Below are positions 1 through 9,019 of a stretch of 64,000 nucleotides of DNA, in pieces. This DNA is from Roseburia hominis A2-183 (GTDB lineage: Bacteria; Bacillota; Clostridia; Lachnospirales; Lachnospiraceae). How positions within the stretch are numbered: the stretch's first letter is position 1; the number at the start of each line of letters is the position of its first letter. The notes under the pieces are model-generated. The model was not told where the DNA came from and ran no database searches. It saw only the letters and a list, made by a program, of their open reading frames with translations. The translations under genes and the position numbers were made by a program. The DNA lies in assembly GCF_000225345.1 (NCBI RefSeq), contig NC_015977.1:1347501-1411500 (forward strand), written 5' to 3'.

Positions 1-872
1 TAACTTACGGGGATGCGGTTTTGTCGGAGACCTGTACGGTGTTTCCGCGCGAGAAACATGAGGTGGCGGGGATCACGGAATATTCTCTGATGCCCTGCTG
101 TCCGGCGGTCGTGGATCTGCTTTGGGGGCGGGAGTGCATCCGGTTTTCGGATGAGGCAGACAGTGCCTCCTACGGCGCATATGAAGCGGTGTATGGGGTG
201 AGAAAACGTTTCCTCACAATCATGTCAGACCGTGCGTACCGGCCGGCACAGAGTCTTTGCATGCTGTTTTACATGGCGCTTGATCTGTGCGACGCGGGAA
301 CTTCATGGAAGGCGGAAGTCCCCAAATACGGGGATGCGCCTTTTAGAAAAGAACTTGCCGATGCGGTGGAGCATGCCGGGGCGGATTGCCGGGCGGCATT
401 TGTGGAGCGCAATGAGCTGTTTCTGGATCTGGCGGAAAACTACCGGAAGGAAGGGCTGTACCGTACTTTTTTAACACCGGCGGCAGAGGAAGCGGAACAG
501 ATCGCGGAAGATTACGGGAAGATCCGTAAGGAAGATCTCGATGCATTTGCGCAGGCATTTTCTCCATATGAGGCACTGATGCGGTGCTATCTGCAGTCAG
601 AGATTTTTTCGGAGTGTCTGGGGGAGCCGGACGACGTCGAGTATGTGACGGTAAAGCTGCAGTGGATTGCATTAGAGTATGCAGCCATCCGGCATGCCGC
701 TTTTCTGTGCTGGCACAGGGAAGGCGCACTTTCCTATGAGACCATGCGCAGCTGTATGGTAATTCTGTCGCGCATGCTGGGATATGAAGACGAGGATATC
801 TGGGAATACCTGGAGAACAGTTTTGAACGGCTGATCTGGGACTGGGGATATTTTGCCCTTGTTGTCTCGTAA
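1..872 (+). CDS. FliB-like lysine-N-methylase, 3' part (5' end outside window)
   Basis: The reading frame is open to the left edge (no stop before the first TTG at 21), so the true start lies outside the window. The visible part begins with ETCTVFPREKHEV and continues TEYSLMPCCPAVVDLLW. This matches the arrangement of FliB-type flagellin lysine-N-methylases: a cysteine-cluster N-terminus, a C-x-x-YPR-like block, then a SCPEAARLLL-like block. The rest is helical and lacks membrane segments, which fits the C-terminal half of that family. Family members methylate lysines of flagellin, but no flagellar gene is visible here. The family assignment rests on these blocks only. A perfect hairpin follows the stop. 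Confidence 0.6.
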   Translation, partial: TYGDAVLSETCTVFPREKHEVAGITEYSLMPCCPAVVDLLWGRECIRFSDEADSASYGAYEAVYGVRKRFLTIMSDRAYRPAQSLCMLFYMALDLCDAGTSWKAEVPKYGDAPFRKELADAVEHAGADCRAAFVERNELFLDLAENYRKEGLYRTFLTPAAEEAEQIAEDYGKIRKEDLDAFAQAFSPYEALMRCYLQSEIFSECLGEPDDVEYVTVKLQWIALEYAAIRHAAFLCWHREGALSYETMRSCMVILSRMLGYEDEDIWEYLENSFERLIWDWGYFALVVS

Positions 873-873
873 A

Positions 874-904
874 ATGAGATGCCCTGCGTGTCAGGGCATC
901 TCAT
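874..904 (-). terminator. hairpin, probable terminator read from the minus strand
   Basis: Perfect 13-bp inverted repeat (874-886 / 892-904) with a 5-nt loop. On the minus strand it is followed by TTTT. It lies just behind the stop of the FliB-like gene and could also help end that transcript, although there is no T run on the plus side. Confidence 0.5.
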
Positions 905-983
905 CAAACGGATGGAGATGATGCTCCTTCAGATAGGAGACAGATGCTGCAAGATCCTCATAGCTGCGCACCTCAATTAACAG
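891..983 (-). pseudogene. possible 3' remnant of a gene
   Basis: About 30 sense codons on the minus strand (LLIEVRSYEDLAASVSYLKE and onward to a TGA at 891) show coding-like composition. There is no ATG and no convincing ribosome-binding site between the htpG terminator and this stretch. It may be the tail of a deleted gene whose own terminator (874-904) survives. I do not recognise a family. Confidence 0.2.
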
Positions 984-1021
984 TGTGAAAATTGTGTGAA
1001 AGAGAAGGGATTTTCCGATAG

Positions 1022-1080
1022 AAAAAGCAGGACGGGGCGCGAAATTCACCCGCATAGAGTGAATTTCGCGCCCCATCCTG
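1022..1080 (-). terminator. htpG intrinsic terminator
   Basis: Inverted repeat with 22-bp arms and one mismatch (1028-1049 / 1059-1080). On the minus strand it is followed by GCTTTTTC. It starts 25 nt behind the htpG stop. Confidence 0.9.
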
Positions 1081-1104
1081 CTGTCTGTGAGAAGACGAAT
1101 TGAT

Positions 1105-3204
1105 TTATTTGGCAAGAAGCATCATGATCTTGTTGCTGCGCTCCACGAACTTGCTCATGGCATCGACGGACAACGGTTGGTTGGACAGCATTGCCAGGTC
1201 ATAGAGCTGCTCGCAGAACATCGGAACGTTCTCGGAATCCTTGTGCTCGAAAATGTATTTGACCAGTGCATGGTTCGCGTTTAAGGTTAAGGTCTGGTCT
1301 GCGGCGAACATATTCGGGTCCATACCGCCCATGCCGCCCATAGCGTACATCTTCATCATATCCTGCATACGTCTGCCTTCCTCGGAGAGAGTGATGATGG
1401 AAGCAAGATTCTCATTCTTTAACTTCTCCACCTTGACGGTCAGCTTGTCGTTGCCAAGTGCCTTTTTAAACAGGTCGGTCAGCGTGTCGGTCTCTTCCTT
1501 TAAATCAGCGGCATCGTCTGCATCCTTTAAGGAGTCTGTGACATCCGCATCGATTCGCATGAATTTATAATGCTCGTTGCGTTGCTCTAACTGGGAGATG
1601 AAGGAGGTATCGATGTTGTGGTCTAAGATCACAGCGTCCATTCCCTGCTCCTTGAAGAGCTTGATGTACTGTCCCTGCTGTACCTTGTCGGTCACGTAGT
1701 AGATGACCTTGCGCTCGTCCTTTTCCTCTTCGGAATCGTCCTTTGCATCAGCATCCTCTGTGACGGAATTGCCGTTCTTGTCAACAACATCGGAAGCAGC
1801 ATCGGTGTCTTCCTTTTTCTCCTCTTCTTTTACGAGAAGCTCCGGAAGGGTAAGGTACTTGTCATCCAGATTTTTAAAGAGGATATAGTCGTTCATCTTG
1901 TCGCAGAACTTGGGGTCTTTTAAGCAGCCGTATTTGATGAACGGACTGATGTCATCCCAGTATTTCTCGTAGGATTCCTTGTCTGTCTTGCACATGCCGA
2001 TCAGCTTGTCAGCCACTTTCTTCGTGATGTATTCCTCAATCTTCTTGACGAATCCGTCATTCTGCAGAGCGGAGCGGGAGACATTGAGCGGAAGATCCGG
2101 ACAATCGATCACACCCTTTAAGAGCATCAGAAATTCCGGAATGACTTCCTTGATATTGTCGGCGATAAATACCTGGTTGTTGTATAATTTGATAGTTCCC
2201 TCGATGGAATCGTACTCTGTATTGATCTTCGGGAAGTAAAGGATACCCTTTAAGTTGAACGGATAATCCATATTCAAGTGAATCCAGAACAGCGGCTCCT
2301 TGTAATCTAAGAATACCTTGCGGTAGAACGCCTTGTATTCCTCGTCGGTGCAGTCGTTCGGGTTCTTAAGCCACAGCGGGTTAGTGTCGTTGAGCGGAAC
2401 CGGGCGTTTTAAAATCTTTAACTTATCCTTGGCAGGGGAGATCTCGACAGTCTCCTTCTCACCGTTCTCGTTCTCTTTTTCCTCGGTCTTTGCCTCCTCG
2501 TGAATCTCCTCCACGACCGTATCGGTATCGCGCTTGTCAGCAGCGTCGATGGTCTCGTATTCCGGCTCGGCATTTGCCTTGCTAAGGTAGATCTCGGTCG
2601 GCATGAAAGAGCAGTATTTCTCGATCACTTCGCGTGCACGGTACTCGTTTGCAAATTCGAGACAGTCCTCGTTCAGATGAAGCGTGATCTGTGTACCGAT
2701 CGTTGTCTTGGTGCCGTCGGTCAGTTCGTAATCGGTACCGCCGTCGCAGGTCCAGTGTACCGGTGTGGCGCCTTCCTTATAAGATAAGGTATCGATCTCA
2801 ACCTCGTCCGCTACCATGAAAGCGGAGTAGAAGCCCAGTCCGAAATGTCCGATGATCTGATCGTCCGTGGACTTGTCCTTGTACTTCTGAATGAAATCGG
2901 TCGCACCGGAAAATGCGATCTGGCAGATGTATTCCTCGACTTCGTCTGCCGTCATACCAAGACCGTTATCGGTAAATGTCAGGGTCTTAGCCTCAGGGTC
3001 TACGGTGACGCTGATCTTTGCCTTGAAATCAGCTGGGAGCGTGTACTCGCCCATCATGTCTAACTTTTTTAATTTGGTAATGGCATCACAGCCGTTGCTG
3101 ATCAACTCACGATAGAAAATGTCGTGGTCGGAATACAGCCATTTCTTGATAATCGGAAACAGGTTATCGCTGTCAATTGAAAGACTTCCATGTTTGTTTG
3201 CCAT
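1105..3204 (-). CDS. htpG: HSP90-family chaperone HtpG
   Basis: ATP-dependent cytosolic chaperone, 699 aa. The N-terminal GHKL ATPase domain shows the helix with RELISNGCDA (about residue 32), DNGLGM (79-84) and GHFGLGFYS (119-127). A middle domain and a C-terminal dimerisation domain follow. The protein is longer than typical HtpG (about 620-640 aa) because of two acidic linkers: one near 230-260 and an unusual one near 470-505 rich in E, D and K. The start is supported by AGGAG upstream of the ATG at 3204. Monocistronic, with its own terminator. A CIRCE element upstream indicates HrcA-controlled heat-shock regulation, which is not the rule for htpG in all Firmicutes. Confidence 0.97.
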   Translation of the reverse strand: MANKHGSLSIDSDNLFPIIKKWLYSDHDIFYRELISNGCDAITKLKKLDMMGEYTLPADFKAKISVTVDPEAKTLTFTDNGLGMTADEVEEYICQIAFSGATDFIQKYKDKSTDDQIIGHFGLGFYSAFMVADEVEIDTLSYKEGATPVHWTCDGGTDYELTDGTKTTIGTQITLHLNEDCLEFANEYRAREVIEKYCSFMPTEIYLSKANAEPEYETIDAADKRDTDTVVEEIHEEAKTEEKENENGEKETVEISPAKDKLKILKRPVPLNDTNPLWLKNPNDCTDEEYKAFYRKVFLDYKEPLFWIHLNMDYPFNLKGILYFPKINTEYDSIEGTIKLYNNQVFIADNIKEVIPEFLMLLKGVIDCPDLPLNVSRSALQNDGFVKKIEEYITKKVADKLIGMCKTDKESYEKYWDDISPFIKYGCLKDPKFCDKMNDYILFKNLDDKYLTLPELLVKEEEKKEDTDAASDVVDKNGNSVTEDADAKDDSEEEKDERKVIYYVTDKVQQGQYIKLFKEQGMDAVILDHNIDTSFISQLEQRNEHYKFMRIDADVTDSLKDADDAADLKEETDTLTDLFKKALGNDKLTVKVEKLKNENLASIITLSEEGRRMQDMMKMYAMGGMGGMDPNMFAADQTLTLNANHALVKYIFEHKDSENVPMFCEQLYDLAMLSNQPLSVDAMSKFVERSNKIMMLLAK

Positions 3205-3288
3205 AATAAAACACTCCTTTATCTAAAAATAAAATATGTACGGTAGAACGGAAGACGACAGTAACATCGTCATTCCCTTTTAAATAAG

Positions 3289-3317
3289 AGTTTATATCCG
3301 TCATTCCAAAAAGTCAA
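3289..3317 (-). promoter_or_regulatory. candidate htpG promoter
   Basis: On the minus strand TTGACT (3312-3317) is followed after 17 nt by TAAACT (3289-3294), overlapping a TATAAA. It lies between the CIRCE element and htpG. Confidence 0.5.
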
Positions 3318-3324
3318 TACAAAA

Positions 3325-3351
3325 TCAGCACTCTTTTCACATGAGTGCTAA
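3325..3351. promoter_or_regulatory. CIRCE element (HrcA operator)
   Basis: TCAGCACTC, 9-nt spacer, GAGTGCTAA. The CIRCE consensus is TTAGCACTC-N9-GAGTGCTAA, so there is one mismatch in the left arm and none in the right. It sits just upstream of the htpG -35 region. The ATG at 3341 lies inside it and is therefore not a start codon. Confidence 0.9.
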
Positions 3352-3455
3352 CAACATTCCCGGAAGGCTGAAAAACAGGGAAACAGCGGAATTATTAAAA
3401 GTTTATAAAGTGAGGGGATGGTTTCTTGAAAAAAAATATTTTTTGCATGCGAGAT

Positions 3456-3484
3456 TTGAAAAACGCCTCATATATGAGTATACT
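3456..3484 (+). promoter_or_regulatory. sigma-A promoter with palindromic spacer
   Basis: TTGAAA (3456-3461), 17-nt spacer, TATACT (3479-3484). The right end of the spacer is the perfect 12-bp palindrome CTCATATATGAG (3467-3478), a possible operator. The predicted start point near 3491 fixes the next gene's start downstream. Confidence 0.75.
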
Positions 3485-3523
3485 GTTGGTAGAAAGCGAT
3501 GGATGAGAAGTGAGGTTGCGTCT

Positions 3524-6346
3524 ATGATACTGTTGAGAGCAAATACGGAATTGCACCAGACATTTGAACGCCTGATTGAGGCGATGAAAGTTCCGGTCAA
3601 ATGGAACGGCATATTTGTAGTGATTGACAATTACATGATTTTACAGGGGGAGGTGCGTTCCCTGTTTTTCCATTTTGACACGCGCAATGTGGCGACGAAC
3701 ATCATCGACATACCGGTAAAAGAGGACGAGATCGGTGAGGTCGGCACGAACATGCGGGTGCAGAATGCCATCAACCTGATTTTATATGCATTCGGAAAAT
3801 GGGGGACGATCAAGGGCGTCCGCGTAGACAAAAGTTTTGAACAGTTAAATACGCTGTTTACGGACATTATGAAGGAGATGCAGGTCGAACCGGAGTACAC
3901 GCCGTCCTATCTGCGTTTCTACCGGAGCGGAATGCGGATCACCTATGAGGATGTTATCCAGACGGCGCAGGAAGAGGAGCAGGCACAGCCGGAGGATGAG
4001 GAAACGAACGAGGGCGGACTCTGGCACAAGGTCGTCTGGAAACGCGCTCAGGCGGAGTTCGCCCGGGCGGACATCACGGTGAGCGAGCGGAGAAAGAGCC
4101 GGATCGGGAATAATTTTTACCTCGTGGGGTATCTCTGCCCGGCATGCTGCGGCAAGCTGCATATGGCGGTCTATCCGGCTGGAAAGGAATTTAAGATCGA
4201 GACGGAGGAGGGCGGCGTGCTGCTGGCGAGAGCCGCGACCTGCAATGCCTGCAGGCGGTTTTACACGCCGCGTCCCGGCAGATTGTTCTCGGAGGGCGAT
4301 ATTTACACGCTGGATTTTGCGACGGACGACGCGGCGTATGACGATTATCTGGAGCTTTTGGGGAGAAATGCCGACCGGGTGTCCAACTATCACACGAATG
4401 TCTATGCCGACGGAAGACGGCCGGATACGGAGGAGGACGGGGAGGAATCCCTGGAGGATCTCTGCAACGCACTGCCGGAATTGTCGGATCTTGAGGTGAA
4501 AAAGCTGTCCGCGCGGATGGAGGAGGGCTTTTATCCGGAAGAATCCGTGGAAAAATACGAGGCAAAAGTGCACAGCCGGGAGAGAGAGCGGCACGACGAG
4601 GGACGCTCTTTGCCGCAGCGGGAACAGGCAGCGGAAGAACCGGATAAGCAGTCTGGAACGCGGACACCGAAAGAGACGGCGAAGCAGTCAGCGGGGCGGA
4701 AGGAGACAGACAGCGTAGGGAGTGGACGACCGGCAGACCGCGGACGCGGTATGGCTGCAGAGACGGAAACGCGCAGAGCAGACCACAGAGCGGCGGAGGC
4801 AGAAATGCATGGAGCAGATCGCAGAGCGGCGGAGGCAGGAAGCAGCCTGCGTCCGGACGCGGATGGAGCGGGCAGACCCGCCGCTAAGGAGCGGACAGGC
4901 GGAAAAGACATCCATGCGGCAACGCAGACGCCGGAGGGAGGAATGACCGTGGACGGCGTCATTGTCACACCGGAAGAACGGAAAAGCGTGCAGGAGCACT
5001 ATGAGGCGCGTCTGGCGGTCATGGACCGCTATTCCGACCGGCAGCTGCAGGAGTTAAAGCGGCAGCTGGAAGGAGAGCGCAAGCTGACGGAGGACGAGAA
5101 GAAGCCATATATAAAGAAGATACAGGACCGGATTTATGAGGGGCGTGTCCGGGAACTTCAGGAAAAAGCGGATGCCTGTGAGGGGAAGAACTACACGCTG
5201 ACCAAACGGGTATTGGAGGAAGTGGAAGCTGCGGATCTTCCGGAAGAACAGAAGCATCCGCTGCGGGAGAAGCTGCAGCAGCTCAAACAGAGCCAGGCGG
5301 AGCGCGAAGTGGCGGCGATGGTGGCAAAGATGCCGGCGAATCTCGACCGGAAGCAGTACCGGCTCTATGTCGACCGGCTGCACGATTACGACGGAGTGGA
5401 TCTGACACCATACGAACAGAAGATTGTGGCGGGGAGAGAGGCAGCGGAGAAGCAGGAACTTTCCAACATGATCCGGCGCGCGAGAAAAGTGAGCAGGGAG
5501 GACTACGTGGATCTTGCAGAGCGGCTTAGGGAGGGAGATTTTCTTCCGGGGCTTGTGGCACCCTATCTGGAGAAGGTCAACGACCGGATCAGGGAGCTGG
5601 ATGCGGATGCCATCGCAGCAATCTGTCCGGCACCGATGCAGATGAATTTTGAGGAGGGCATAGAGGCATACCAGAAGATCAAGGAGGGAGATTTTCTCCC
5701 GGAGCTTAAGACGGATGCGCTTAAGACGCTCGAAAAGCGGCTCTCCAAAATCAAGGCGGACGAGTGTGAGCTTCTGGTGGGAAAGCTGAAAAAAGAACTG
5801 GAGGAGAACGGTGTCGGGGAGAATCCGAGACATCATTTTTATCCGGCGAGGAAAGTGCTGCTTGGGCAGGCGACGCCGGAGGAGACGGATGTGATCGAAT
5901 ATGCCATGGCGTCCTATGCGGCCGGCAGAGGTCTGTTTGAGTACCCGATTCTGGTGGTGGATGTGGCGCGCGATGCGTCTGGAAAAGAGGGGATGATTTT
6001 AACGCCGGAGCATCTTTACTACAGCACGGCATTTACCTCCTACGGAATCCCGGTCGCCTCGATTGCGTCTGTCACGGCGTCTACGGGACTGCTCAATAAG
6101 GGACTTTACGTGCACCAGAAGAACGGAACCAAATTAAAGATCCCTTATGCGGTTGGCACGAAGGAGCTGCCGGACTATGCCGGGGAACTCGATGATTTTA
6201 TTCATTATCTGCAGGAGAAGCCGGAGTCCAGAAAGCTTACCTATCTGGCGAGCGAGAAGCACGATACAATCTGCTGCTTCCGCTGCGGCTACCAGTATAA
6301 GGGCGGCGGCGTCTGCCCGAAGTGCGGCTATCAGAATAACGGCTGA
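3524..6346 (+). CDS. large uncharacterised protein with zinc ribbons and coiled coil
   Basis: I take the ATG at 3524: it has AGTGAGG 8 nt upstream and lies behind the promoter at 3456-3484. An earlier in-frame ATG at 3341 is inside the CIRCE element. This gives 940 aa. The N-terminal third contains CPACC and CNACRRF pairs, probably one zinc site. The middle is a low-complexity charged stretch (roughly 370-530) followed by long coiled-coil repeats (about 540-770). The C-terminal part resembles a small PH-like fold ending in a zinc ribbon (CFRCGYQ and CPKCGYQ). There are no membrane segments or signal peptide, so it is probably cytosolic. I do not recognise the family and assign no function. 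Confidence 0.85.
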   Translation: MILLRANTELHQTFERLIEAMKVPVKWNGIFVVIDNYMILQGEVRSLFFHFDTRNVATNIIDIPVKEDEIGEVGTNMRVQNAINLILYAFGKWGTIKGVRVDKSFEQLNTLFTDIMKEMQVEPEYTPSYLRFYRSGMRITYEDVIQTAQEEEQAQPEDEETNEGGLWHKVVWKRAQAEFARADITVSERRKSRIGNNFYLVGYLCPACCGKLHMAVYPAGKEFKIETEEGGVLLARAATCNACRRFYTPRPGRLFSEGDIYTLDFATDDAAYDDYLELLGRNADRVSNYHTNVYADGRRPDTEEDGEESLEDLCNALPELSDLEVKKLSARMEEGFYPEESVEKYEAKVHSRERERHDEGRSLPQREQAAEEPDKQSGTRTPKETAKQSAGRKETDSVGSGRPADRGRGMAAETETRRADHRAAEAEMHGADRRAAEAGSSLRPDADGAGRPAAKERTGGKDIHAATQTPEGGMTVDGVIVTPEERKSVQEHYEARLAVMDRYSDRQLQELKRQLEGERKLTEDEKKPYIKKIQDRIYEGRVRELQEKADACEGKNYTLTKRVLEEVEAADLPEEQKHPLREKLQQLKQSQAEREVAAMVAKMPANLDRKQYRLYVDRLHDYDGVDLTPYEQKIVAGREAAEKQELSNMIRRARKVSREDYVDLAERLREGDFLPGLVAPYLEKVNDRIRELDADAIAAICPAPMQMNFEEGIEAYQKIKEGDFLPELKTDALKTLEKRLSKIKADECELLVGKLKKELEENGVGENPRHHFYPARKVLLGQATPEETDVIEYAMASYAAGRGLFEYPILVVDVARDASGKEGMILTPEHLYYSTAFTSYGIPVASIASVTASTGLLNKGLYVHQKNGTKLKIPYAVGTKELPDYAGELDDFIHYLQEKPESRKLTYLASEKHDTICCFRCGYQYKGGGVCPKCGYQNNG

Positions 6347-6411
6347 TTCTGTCATGGGACAGGGCGGTTTCCGATATACATAGATAACAAGAGAACAGAC
6401 AGGATCTTGTT

Positions 6412-7224
6412 ATGCAGCAGAATTGTAAAAAGGGCCTGTGCCTTGCGTTTTTATTTTCCGCGATGTTTTTAACCGGGTGGGAGATCGCCGGGATGCGGAG
6501 CAGACAGACAAAAGAGACGGCGGCGGTCGCGTACGAGGCGGGCAACTGGGGGCTCGGCTTTGGCGCGGAGGGAACCCAGCCCACCGGCAATGCAACCTCT
6601 GCGGAGTTGGCGCAGTACGATGCACACTATGTCGGGGATCCGTCCGGGAAGGTGCTCTATCTGACCTTCGACTGCGGATACGAGAACGGGAATACAGAGC
6701 CGATTCTCGATGCATTAAAAAAGCACCAGGCGCCTGCCACTTTCTTTGTGGTGGGACATTTTCTGGAGAGCGCGCCGGAGATTGCCAAGCGGATGGTGGC
6801 GGAGGGACATACGGTGGGGAACCATACCTATCATCATCCCGATATGTCGTCGATCGCGGATCTTACCGCGTTCCAGAAAGAGATGGACGACAACGCCGCG
6901 CTTTTTTCCGAGGTGACCGGGCAGAAGATGGCGAACTATTACAGACCGCCGCAGGGAAAATACAGCACGAAGAATCTCGAGATGGCAAAACAGCTCGGCT
7001 ATCACACTTTTTTCTGGAGTCTTGCCTATGTGGACTGGAATGTCGATGCACAGCCGACGAAGGAGGAGGCGTTTGAAAAGCTGCTGGGAAGAATTCATCC
7101 GGGGGCGATTGTGCTGCTGCACAGCACCTCGAAGACGAACGGGGAGATTCTGGATGAACTGCTGACCAAATGGGAGGAAATGGGATACACGTTTCATCCC
7201 CTGTCGGAGCTTTGCGAAAAATAA
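6412..7224 (+). CDS. PdaA-like polysaccharide deacetylase
   Basis: NodB-fold deacetylase of 270 aa. An N-terminal hydrophobic segment (residues 8-22) suggests a signal peptide or anchor. LTFDCGYENG carries the catalytic/metal Asp motif (TFD), GNHTYHHP supplies the metal histidines, YRPPQGKYS is the third motif, and VLLHSTS near the end is the fifth. The YENGNT wording is typical of the PdaA branch (muramic-acid de-N-acetylase for delta-lactam formation in spore cortex). The exact substrate, peptidoglycan muramic acid or another polymer, is inferred. It starts 65 nt after the preceding gene without a clear terminator between them. Confidence 0.85.
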   Translation: MQQNCKKGLCLAFLFSAMFLTGWEIAGMRSRQTKETAAVAYEAGNWGLGFGAEGTQPTGNATSAELAQYDAHYVGDPSGKVLYLTFDCGYENGNTEPILDALKKHQAPATFFVVGHFLESAPEIAKRMVAEGHTVGNHTYHHPDMSSIADLTAFQKEMDDNAALFSEVTGQKMANYYRPPQGKYSTKNLEMAKQLGYHTFFWSLAYVDWNVDAQPTKEEAFEKLLGRIHPGAIVLLHSTSKTNGEILDELLTKWEEMGYTFHPLSELCEK

Positions 7225-7261
7225 AAGCGAAAAGAATTGTTTTGTTGGAAAAACAACAGAA

Positions 7262-7285
7262 AAATCTCCGGAGATTTCATACAAT
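7262..7285 (+). promoter_or_regulatory. palindrome and -10 upstream of hcp
   Basis: AAATCTCCGGAGATTT (7262-7277) is a perfect 16-bp palindrome immediately followed by a TACAAT -10-like box (7280-7285), about 40 nt before the hcp start. A regulator bound there would overlap the core promoter. No clear -35 is visible. Confidence 0.45.
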
Positions 7286-7324
7286 GCGTAGGTAATCAAT
7301 CAGGAAATCAAAGGAGAGATCAAT

Positions 7325-8920
7325 ATGGAACATAAAATGTTTTGTTTTCAGTGTGAGCAGACAGCGGGATGCAGCGGCTGCACCGGGAATGCAGGCGTCT
7401 GTGGAAAAAGCAGTGCGACGGCAGCGCTGCAGGATGAACTGACCGGCGCGTTGATCGGGCTTGCAAAGGCGTGCGGCAACAATCCACGCACCGAGGACAC
7501 CACACATATTTTAATAGAAGGATTATTCACAACGATCACGAATGTCAACTTTAATGATGAGACACTGCGTGAGATGATCGCAAAGGTTCATGCGGAGAAG
7601 GAACGCGTGGTTCCGAACTGTGCCACCTGCGCATCGCCGTGCGGCAATACCTCGGATTACGACATGAAGGAGATCTGGGAGGCGGATGAGGATATCCGTT
7701 CCCTGAAGTCTTTGATTTTATTTGGCATCCGGGGCATGGCTGCCTACGCTTATCATGCGGCGGTGCTCGGCTATGAGGATGAGACGGTCAATGCATTTTT
7801 CTATAAGGCGCTTTCGTTCCTGGGCTTTGATCTGGAGATGGGAGACCTGCTTCCGGTGGTTCTGGAAGTCGGCGAGGTGAATTTAAAGTGTATGGAGCTT
7901 TTAGACCGCGCCAACACAGAGACATTCGGCAATCCGAAGCCGACAAAGGTGCCGCTTACCGTGGAGAAGGGACCGTTTATCATCATCACCGGTCACGATC
8001 TCTACGATTTAAAACTGCTTTTGGAGCAGACGAAGGATAAGGGAATCAATGTCTATACGCACGGTGAGATGCTTCCGGCACATGCGTATCCGCTGTTAAA
8101 GCAGTATCCGCATTTAAAGGGAAACTTTGGAACGGCATGGCAGAATCAGCAGAAGGAGTTCGACGGGGTTCCGGCGCCGATTCTGTATACAACGAACTGT
8201 TTGATGCCGGTGAAGGAGAGCTACCGTGACCGTGTATTCACAACAGAGGTGGTTTCTTATCCGCAGATGGTGCATATCGGTGCGGACAAGGACTTTACGC
8301 CGGTGATCGAGAAAGCGTTAGAGCTCGGCGGTTACAAGGAAGATACGGAGTTCACCGGCATCAACGGCGGTAAAGAGGTGATGACCGGATTTGCACACGG
8401 CACGGTGCTCTCCGTTGCGGATCAGGTGGTGGATGCGGTAAAGAGCGGCGCAATCCGTCATTTCTTCCTGGTGGGCGGCTGTGACGGTGCCAGACCGGGA
8501 CGCAATTACTATACCGAATTTGTAAAACAGACCCCGAAGGACAGTGTGATCTTAACGCTTGCATGCGGAAAATACCGCTTTAACGATCTGGATCTCGGGG
8601 AGATCAGTGGTCTGCCGCGCCTGATGGATATGGGACAGTGCAATGATGCGTACAGCGCGATCAAGGTTGCGGTGGCGCTTGCCGAGGCGTTTGGCTGCTC
8701 GGTCAATGAACTGCCGTTATCCATGGTATTGTCCTGGTATGAGCAGAAGGCGGTCTGTATCCTTTTGACGCTGCTGCATCTGGGCATCCAGAACATCAAG
8801 CTGGGACCGACACTTCCGGCGTTTATCTCCCCGAATGTGTTAGCATATCTGGTGGAGCATTACCATATTGCACCGATCACGACACCAGAGGCAGACTTAA
8901 AGGAGATTCTCGGAGCGTAA
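7325..8920 (+). CDS. hcp: hybrid cluster protein (hydroxylamine reductase)
   Basis: 531 aa, full family length. The N-terminal cysteine motif is CFQCEQTAGCSGC, the four-cysteine site of the first Fe-S cluster. CGNTSD, HGEMLPAH, TNCLMP, GGCDGARPGRNYY and LACGKYRFN carry the residues of the hybrid Fe-S-O cluster. The enzyme reduces hydroxylamine in vitro and is linked to NO/nitrosative stress defence in anaerobes. The start has AAAGGAGAG 7 nt upstream. It stands alone with its own palindrome-bearing promoter region and terminator. Confidence 0.96.
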   Translation: MEHKMFCFQCEQTAGCSGCTGNAGVCGKSSATAALQDELTGALIGLAKACGNNPRTEDTTHILIEGLFTTITNVNFNDETLREMIAKVHAEKERVVPNCATCASPCGNTSDYDMKEIWEADEDIRSLKSLILFGIRGMAAYAYHAAVLGYEDETVNAFFYKALSFLGFDLEMGDLLPVVLEVGEVNLKCMELLDRANTETFGNPKPTKVPLTVEKGPFIIITGHDLYDLKLLLEQTKDKGINVYTHGEMLPAHAYPLLKQYPHLKGNFGTAWQNQQKEFDGVPAPILYTTNCLMPVKESYRDRVFTTEVVSYPQMVHIGADKDFTPVIEKALELGGYKEDTEFTGINGGKEVMTGFAHGTVLSVADQVVDAVKSGAIRHFFLVGGCDGARPGRNYYTEFVKQTPKDSVILTLACGKYRFNDLDLGEISGLPRLMDMGQCNDAYSAIKVAVALAEAFGCSVNELPLSMVLSWYEQKAVCILLTLLHLGIQNIKLGPTLPAFISPNVLAYLVEHYHIAPITTPEADLKEILGA

Positions 8921-8952
8921 GGGAACGGGAAAATTTCATTCTAATCGAAGAA

Positions 8953-8989
8953 GGCAGGTACAAAAAAGCAGTTTGTACTTGTCTTTTTT
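8953..8989 (+). terminator. hcp intrinsic terminator
   Basis: Stem GGCAGGTACAAA / TTTGTACTTGTC (two wobble pairs) with a 7-nt loop, followed by TTTTTT. Confidence 0.8.
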
Positions 8990-9019
8990 GTTACGGTATC
9001 TAAAAAACACGGCCGGGCG

